DNA of 64,000 nucleotides from Actinernus sp. WN-2022 (lineage: Eukaryota; Cnidaria; Anthozoa; Actiniaria; Actinernidae). Under the pieces are notes generated by a model. The model saw only the letters and a list, made by a program, of their open reading frames with translations. It was not told where the DNA came from and searched no databases. Shown here in pieces: positions 57,699 through 64,000 of the stretch. Numbering within the stretch: the stretch's first letter is position 1; each line of letters opens with the position of its first letter. The position numbers and the translations under genes were made by a program. The stretch is taken from NCBI GenBank assembly GCA_030867875.1, contig JAOWCC010000655.1, forward strand, positions 13,352,269 through 13,416,268, given 5' to 3'.

Positions 57699-59816
57699 AT
57701 GTCCGCGCTAAAACATCACTCCAAGTCTGAATATAGAAAGAAGGAAATTCCCAAAAATCTGGAGTGCATACCTATCGCTAAAATAACCGACGAATTTGCT
57801 GCTAAACAGGATTCTGAGAGGTTTCTCCGTAGCGCTTTTTTTTTCACGACCAGCAAGACAGTTCTAGCCTACCTGACAGAGACGAATTAGAATCGCTCAA
57901 TACTCGTAAATCTAACTGGATACCTCCAGAAGGCCAATTCGCTTCAGTAGACCTTTTCGTTAGAAAATGTCGTCGTGACATTCAAAACCTTAATTTTAAT
58001 CAGGCCATTAAGTTTTCTAACTTGACTAGAGGAACGCCTATCACTTAAAACTCTTCGCAATCGTAAAGATGTGGTAATCAAACCAGCCGACAAAGGCGGT
58101 GCCGTAGTTGTTTGGCGCACCGATCTTTACAAGCAGGAAGCTTTTCGGCAACTCACCGACACTAATTTTTACACTAAGGTCAAAAAAGCTCTCACTCCAG
58201 CTAATCAAAAGCTCAAGGAGACCATTAATGGTTTAATTTCTAAACAGGAACTCCCGCATACTGCTAGTAACCTAATCGTTACTACTCCTAGAACATCACA
58301 TATATACTTTTTACCTAAGATCCACAAAGCTAACAATCCCGGCCGCCCTATTGTTTCTGTTTGTAGTTGTCCTACTGAAATAATTTGAGTTACCTGGATA
58401 AGCAGATGGCTCCTTTCGTACAGTCTTTACCTTCCTACATTAAGGACACTAACCATGCACTCCAGATTTTTGACCAGTTTACATTTCATACCGACAATAA
58501 GCTCCTATTCACAATGGACGTTAAGTCTCTGTACACTGTCATACCCAATGACGAGGGACTTAAAGCACTTAAAGCACAAAAAAATTTTGACCGCCGAACT
58601 ATCCTGGAACCTAGCACCGAAACTCTAATTCGTTTAGCCGAGCTCGTTCTTGCTCTCAATTGCTTTTCATTTTCTGGTGAATTTTACAAGCAGACTAACG
58701 GCGTAGCTATGGGCACGAAAATGGGCCCCAGTTATGCTAACCTTTTTGTTGGTTATGTACAGGAACGATTTTTTTTATCAGTACGACCGTCCTACGCCTG
58801 ATTTTTTCGGTCGTTACATCGATGACTGCATCGGTGCAACTTCTTGTAGTAAACGGGATCTAGAACGGTTTATTGATTTTGTTAACAACTTTCATCCGGC
58901 TCTCGACTTCACATGGGAGATTTCAGATGTTTCTATCACTTTTTTGGATGTCAATGTTTCTGTTAGCGGCAATAGTCTAACCACTACTGTTCATTACAAG
59001 CCAACTGATTCGCACAGTTATTTATTGTTTTCATCTTCTCATCCTACACATGTTAAAACCTCTATCCCTTATTCTCAATTCCTTAGGCTTCGCCGTTTGT
59101 GCAGCGATGAATCCGACTTCAATTCAAAGTCCGAGGAGATGCACCAGTTCTTTGTCGAGCGCGGTTATCCTAACGCTGTTGTGACAACTGCATTGGACCG
59201 CGCCCGTGACATCGACAGAAGAACGGCTCTGCAACCGTCCAAACCGAAGACTGAAGATAGGATTCCGTTTCCATTGACTTACCATCCGCCTAATCTGTCT
59301 ATCAAGAAAATTACCCAGAGGAACTTTAAGATTTTACAGAGCGATCCAGAGACCGCCTCTATTTTCCCGCAGCCTCCTCTCATTTCTTTCAAACGTGACA
59401 AGAATCTCCGTGATTCCCTAGTCAAAGGATCACTACAGCCTGATCTTCAACCAGGCAATTTTAAATGTTCTAGGACACGATGCAATACCTGTGCTTACAC
59501 TAAACCTACGACATTTATTTCAGGACCGAAAGGCTCCCTTAAAGTCACTAATCATTTTGATTGCACTTCCAGTAATGTCATTTATTGTATCACCTGCATA
59601 CTTTGTAACAAACTCTACATCGGAGAAACAGGGCGAAGATTAGGAGATCGATTCCGCGAACACTTGCTAGATGTTAGAACTAACAGCAAGGATCTCGCCA
59701 AACCTGTAGCTCGTCACTTTAACCTTCCCGGTCATTGCATTAATCACATCACTGTATGCGGCATTTCTCTGCATCAAGGTACTACCGACACTCGTAAACG
59801 CAAAGAACAGAACTAG
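57699..59816 (+). pseudogene. Penelope-like element: RT plus GIY-YIG endonuclease, frameshifted
   Basis: Reading across several frames gives one Penelope-type protein. N-terminal basic part (57699 on); VIKPADKGGAVVVW; YFLPKIHKANNPGRPIVS; LLFTMDVKSLYTVIPNDEG; GVAMGTKMGPSYANLFVGY; catalytic FGRYIDDCIGA (about 58815); FLDVNVSV and YKPTDSHSYL. The C-terminus has a Cys-rich linker (CSRTRCNTCAY, YCITCILC) and a GIY-YIG nuclease (VIYC...LYIGETGRRLGDRFREH). Shifts occur near 57860 (T-run), 58035, 58385 and 58770 (T-run). This protein primes reverse transcription from a nick made by its own nuclease. Dead as read. Confidence 0.9.
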
Positions 59817-59819
59817 GAA

Positions 59820-60190
59820 CTTTGTCACCTCACGGTATTAATGAACGCTTTTCGTTCATTTAATTTCAGAATTCCCGTATTCACTCACACTTAGATCAGC
59901 ATGTTTCCTTAGTTTACTCATCAACACTTGCTGTTACAACTATTAGCATTTCTATTGTTGGCGCACTTTTCTTTGATCACAATTGATCCGAGCACATGTT
60001 TCCTCAGCGGTAATCATGCACTCTAATTGCTTTTTTTGTTATAAAATAGCTACATGTAAATACATATATTTTTCGAGGGACTGAACACAAAATACAGCTC
60101 TTTCATTGTAAAATACAGCTCTTAACATCTTAAAGGAGCTCATTCAACCAAGATGCATTGCGAGTCACAGTTATTGTTTTCATACGGGAA
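59820..60190. other. Penelope 3' flank, non-coding
   Basis: No gene. Contains the phrase AAAATACAGCTCTT twice (about 60092 and 60111). Confidence 0.4.
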
Positions 60191-60249
60191 ACTACTTGAA
60201 ATCGGACAGCTGCCAATCAGAAAATGTGATATCTATAGCGTTATATCTC

Positions 60250-60575
60250 CGCCAAAATTCATGTTTTGATTTCAACATGCAAGTTTCCGATTTGACGTTC
60301 GTGTTTGGTATTCTACATTCATGTTTAGATTTCAACATGCAAGTTTCCGATTTGACGTTCGTATTTACAATTCAACATTCAAGTTTCCGATTCAACATTC
60401 AAGTTTGCCTTTCAACATTAAAGTTTGCCTTTCAACATTAAAGTTTGCCTTTCAACATTAAAGTTTGCCATTCAACATTCAAGTTCGAAATTCAAGTTTC
60501 CGATTCAACATTCAAGTTTGCCATTCAACATTCAAGTTTGCCATTCAAGTTTTGATTTGAAATTCACGCTTGGAT
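60250..60575 (+). repeat. 19-bp tandem array (TTCAACATTCAAGTTTGCC)
   Basis: Nineteen-base units alternate AAGTTTGCC and AAGTTTCCGA endings from about 60360 to 60560. Two longer, 64-bp units (CAACATGCAAGTTTCCGATT) precede them at about 60274 and 60338. Confidence 0.9.
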
Positions 60576-60685
60576 GCTCAAGGTCACGCATGCCCAATGA
60601 CAAGCATACCCAGAATTCTGCGGAGCAACAAGCAAAGTAAACCTTACTCCATACCGATGAAGTTGAAATGTGGGAAAGACATCTA

Positions 60686-60794
60686 CAGGGTTCGCACGGT
60701 CAGGGAAAAGTCAGGGAAAATTGTTGTGTTCAAGGTCAGTGAAAAGTCAGTGAAATGTCAGGATTTTTTTACTGCAAAATGAGTGGGAACCCTG
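60686..60794. mobile_element. 109-bp CAGGGTT-ended MITE
   Basis: Starts CAGGGTTCGCACGGTCAGGG and ends GTGGGAACCCTG. ATCTA lies on both sides (60681-60685, 60795-60799). GTCAGGGAAAA is repeated inside. No coding capacity. From 60800 to 61620 nothing else is recognised. Confidence 0.65.
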
Positions 60795-61622
60795 ATCTAA
60801 GTGATGTCAAAAAAAAACATCGCAAAGCAGGTGCACAGAAAGCTTCTACAAAAAGAAAAGGGAAATTGTCCAGGAAAAACTCTAATAAAGTAACTGTTGA
60901 CTGTCCCTGAATCGTGGTGTATCTGTGGAGGCATGATTCCCTTGTCCTGCATAGTGCGCATACGTCAGGACGTGACACAGTCACGCAAATTTGGAAAACT
61001 CGTAGCCGGCCTCTCGTAGACTACAAGATTTGCTGAAAATCTCGTTGCCGCGAATACGACCTTGAAAAGGTAAGATAATTATTGTCTTTGTAATTAAATT
61101 CCGTGTCCTGTAAGAAAGAAACATGACAAAAAACTTAGCCATTAATGTTTTGAATGAAATAAAATAGATACTGGAGTTTCAAGAACTTTTAGCTTTTCTA
61201 GTTTCGACCCGTTTCGTTAAAGAAATCCAAGAACTGAAGTCAGTGAATTAAGCAAGTGCACAAGAACTGTGTGCAAAAGCATTGCCATAGTCTGATAAAG
61301 AAAGAAAACTGTTAATGTGGCAGAATAAATATGAGTCCCAAAATGTTTCTGGATAATTATTTTATATCAATTGGCATCGAGTAAACAACATCACAAAATT
61401 ACAACTTTCGCGAACTGAACAAACACTAAAAAGCAAAAGTTTAATATAAAGTTACATTTTTAAAAAAGCTAGTTGCTGTGTGTTAAAATTAAAAAAAGCT
61501 TTACATTCAGTGCTTGATTACATTTTTCTTACCATTGAAGTTGATAGAGACATTTGCATTTTACGTGTATAATTTTCGAGTATATAAATTAACTTACATG
61601 ACGTTTAAATCTTGTCAATTAG

Positions 61623-62351
61623 ATGGCTGCCAAGCGAGAGCTGTTTGTATGGAAAGAGATACACGAAAAACTGTTGCTCAGGGAAATAATTTCGATGGAG
61701 CCTTACCAACACCGACCGGGGACGAAGGAAAGGGGAGCTGCCTGGACCAGTATAGCCGAAATACTTGTTGGAGCAGGACTGAAAGTTAATCAGAGATCGG
61801 TCCGTGAGAAGTTCGACAAAATGGTCAAAGAATTTAAAAAGAGAGAGCAAGAGGAGAAATGAGCAGGTGGAGTAGAAGTCGACTATGGGGAGATCCATCA
61901 AGCAATGACCGATATCAATGAAAGAATGACGAAAGTTGAGGAGTTGAGAGAAAGTGACAAGCAGAAACAAAAAACGGAAAAGGCCACTGCTGAAGAGATG
62001 CGAAGAAGAGCGACCGAGAAACTTGGTGAGACAAAAAGAAGGAAGCAAATAGAAGGTGAAACCGAGGGCGAAGAGAATGAATCGCCAAAGAGAAGGAAAA
62101 GCCAGAGTAGTCTAGTTGATGTAATGAAGGAGGCAGTCCAGTTTTAGAGAATGGAGCAAGAAGAACAACAAGAAATCAGAAAGAGAGAGTTGGATTTGCG
62201 GGCTGATGAGCTGCAACAACAACAGCAGTTCCAGCAAAACTGGTTGCAACAGGTCGCATTTCCACACAGAGAAATTGGAGGAAATACTATAATAAGGTCG
62301 CAGCCCTCACAGCGGATTCTCGAAATATCGGGACGCTCCAAATCGAAATAG
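61623..62351 (+). pseudogene. Myb/SANT-like protein with two nonsense codons
   Basis: One frame runs from ATG 61623 to 62351 with in-frame TGA (61860) and TAG (62145). The N-terminal 80 residues look like a Myb/SANT-like DNA-binding fold: three Trp/hydrophobic-anchored helices (FVWKEIHEKLLLREI, AAWTSIAEIL, RSVREKFDKMVKEFK). A long charged coiled coil and KRRK motifs follow, then a Gln-rich end (LQQQQQFQQNW). Such genes are common near transposons in corals. No partner transposase is visible. Confidence 0.6.
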
Positions 62352-64000
62352 CCAGCCTCGAAACACAATTTGAAATTGTAACAGCAGTGTACGAAAGGCT
62401 AGAGGACGCTCTAGGGTGTTTCGAAGAAAGACTCATAATTACTGAGAAATGCGAAGCACTCGAGAAAGAAAACACAGAGGTGTTGAAATCAGTAAACGCC
62501 AGGATGCTAGAACTAAAACGAAACGAAGAGCAAGGCGAATCTGTGATGGGGTCCGAAGACTCTAGCCGTTCCACCAGATCGAAAAAGTCAAGAGTATTCT
62601 AAAACATCTCCGTCATCTTCTGCCTTTATCGAGAGAAGGGCTAAAATAGCAACAAAAATGGCTAGACTGGGGAAGGAGTTGAAGTTTGCCGATTTAGAGT
62701 GTCAAAAGAAAGCCGCGCTGCGTAAACAAAAGGACGATCTCAAGAAGCTCGAGATAACTAAAGGTTATGAAATCGCAAAGGCCGAGTTAAACGCTCTTCT
62801 GAAGTTTGAAAGGGAAGTCGAAGCGGTGGAGTTGCATAGCGAGAATTGCTCTGAAGGTCAGTTGAAAAGCTATTTGGAAACCCAGGCAAGGCCAGTAACG
62901 CCTACCGCGAACGTGACTGTCACGCAAATTGCTCATCCCGTAGGGAATCCGGGGAACGGATCAGATCCTGAAAATCGCGTTACAATTGGCGACGACACAA
63001 TGGCAAAAAACATCGAATTCCCGTTTGAATTTGCAGATTCAAATCCATTCGCGCCCGGAACACAATCAACACCCGTAATTTCGCAAGAAAACCCCAAGCT
63101 AATTCATGCTCCATTACATTTCACGTGTATCGCACCAGCCATCCTCGTACCTAGCGTCGTCGTCGAGTCCGCCTCCCCTGCGCCTAGTCAGCCACCCCCT
63201 TCGTGCCAACGCCTAGTACTCCAGCGTCCATTGCTACCGCGCATAAGACAACAGCGCCCATCGTATTTAACTCGAATGCTCCCGCGTTCGTCGCCTCGGC
63301 GCCTTGGCCGTCAGCGCCTCATGTGTACACTACGCCTAGTTGTCCAGCGCCGATCGCCCTAACAATTAGTACACCCGCGCATTCACCAAGTGTGCCAGAG
63401 CCAACGAAGGACGACGTTCTATCCCGGCTCGCTAATTTGTTGAGTGAGAGACGTGCACGGGATTCCTTACCACTACCGGAACCTGACACTTTCCGTGGAG
63501 ACCTGTTGCATTACCCCAAGTGGCTGAAGTCCTTCGAGACGATCGTAGAAGCACAAACCAATAAACCGGCGCAGCGTCCCTACTACCTCCAGAAGTACAC
63601 CGCGGGCGAGGCTAAGGAGGCAATATATGGGTATGTTAACCAAGACAATGCGGAAGCCTATGAAGAGGTCAATGCCGTCCTCCGCAACCGATACGGTAAC
63701 CCCTTCCTCGTCGCTCATTCATACCGAAGGAAAATAAACGATTGGCCGAAAATCCAGCAGAACGACGGAATAGGTCTGCGTAAACTTTCCGATTTTCTCA
63801 ATCTCTCTCGGCGATGAGAACAATAAGGTATCTCAACGTTCTAAACGACCCCGATGAGAATCAGAAAATGGTCCGAAAACTACCGAGTTATCTAGTAAAT
63901 CGCTGGGGGAGGGAGGTTGATTTTTGGATATCGGGCGATAAGGCTAAACATACCAGGATAACGCACAATGACGGAGATCCTAGCTATCCTCCCTTTTCCG
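62290..64000 (+). pseudogene. BEL/Pao-type gag, 5' part, runs off the window
   Basis: A coiled-coil N-terminus (IEIASLETQFEIVTAVYERL; later KIATKMARLGKELKFADLEC) leads to a Pro/Ala/Thr-rich linker. Then the conserved gag core (DUF1759 type): LPLPEPDTFRGDLLHYPKWL, FETIVEAQ, YYLQKYTAGEAKEAIYGYV, NAVLRNRYGNPFLVAHSY and NDGIGLRKLSDFLN. Past a frame change near 63810 it continues AMRTIRYLNVLNDP and KLPSYLVNRWGREV to the window end. Frame changes near 62600, 63200 and 63810. No LTR seen; protease, RT and integrase would lie beyond 64000. Confidence 0.75.

Overview
This is eukaryotic DNA, AT-rich, intron-bearing and packed with mobile elements. The best taxonomic clue is an actinoporin-type pore-forming protein (exons near 21.2 kb and 29.5 kb), a family typical of sea anemones and corals. 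A fragment of a NACHT/NLR-type gene, THAP-domain and Penelope elements, and a SAM/kinase relic also fit an anthozoan cnidarian. No prokaryotic operon, CRISPR array, rRNA or tRNA was recognised.

Layout. 1-10 kb: remains of a multi-exon gene (SAM-like domain, coiled coil, kinase glycine loop, conserved downstream exons), carrying a 152-bp minisatellite and several non-autonomous DNA transposons. One of these has its empty-site paralogue about 0.5 kb away. 10-18.3 kb: non-coding DNA with foldback elements, tandem duplications and two copies of one TTAA-flanked MITE. 18.3-20.5 kb: two pieces of an L1/Tx1-like LINE on the minus strand. 21.2-30.0 kb: a two-exon actinoporin gene whose 8.2-kb intron holds a Kolobok-type THAP transposon (TTAA target duplications, long inverted repeats) and a Mutator-like element carrying a fragment of a RecQ-like helicase. 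30-32.3 kb: minisatellite, another TTAA element and a broken conserved ORF.

32.3-38.3 kb: a CR1/L2-like LINE (SAP, coiled coil, SGNH esterase, APE endonuclease, RT), with a deletion and a nested 1.5-kb TTAA element in its RT. 39.3-39.8 kb: an 86-bp minisatellite. 40.2-46.5 kb: a tyrosine-recombinase retrotransposon with Ngaro-type split direct repeats (A1...B1-A2-B2); A1 and A2 read as identical over 144 bp. Its gag, RT/RNase H and recombinase reading frames each begin after a splice acceptor in the same phase as one proline-rich leader exon, which suggests expression by alternative splicing.

47.36-54.44 kb: the most unusual object, a 7.1-kb DNA transposon with CCCGGG-ended inverted repeats and a perfect 8-bp target duplication. 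It encodes two divergent spliced genes: a 140-codon HIRAN-like protein (minus) and a protein of about 1,384 codons (plus) with zinc fingers and candidate DDE residues, interrupted by one in-frame TGA. I could not place it in a superfamily.

54.5-64 kb: an 18-bp minisatellite, a NACHT fragment, a damaged Penelope-like element (RT plus GIY-YIG), a 19-bp tandem array, a tiny CAGGGTT element, a Myb/SANT-like pseudogene and the start of a BEL/Pao gag that runs off the window.

Most elements carry frameshifts or stops. Several fall in homopolymers and could be sequencing errors, so activity cannot be judged from this copy alone.
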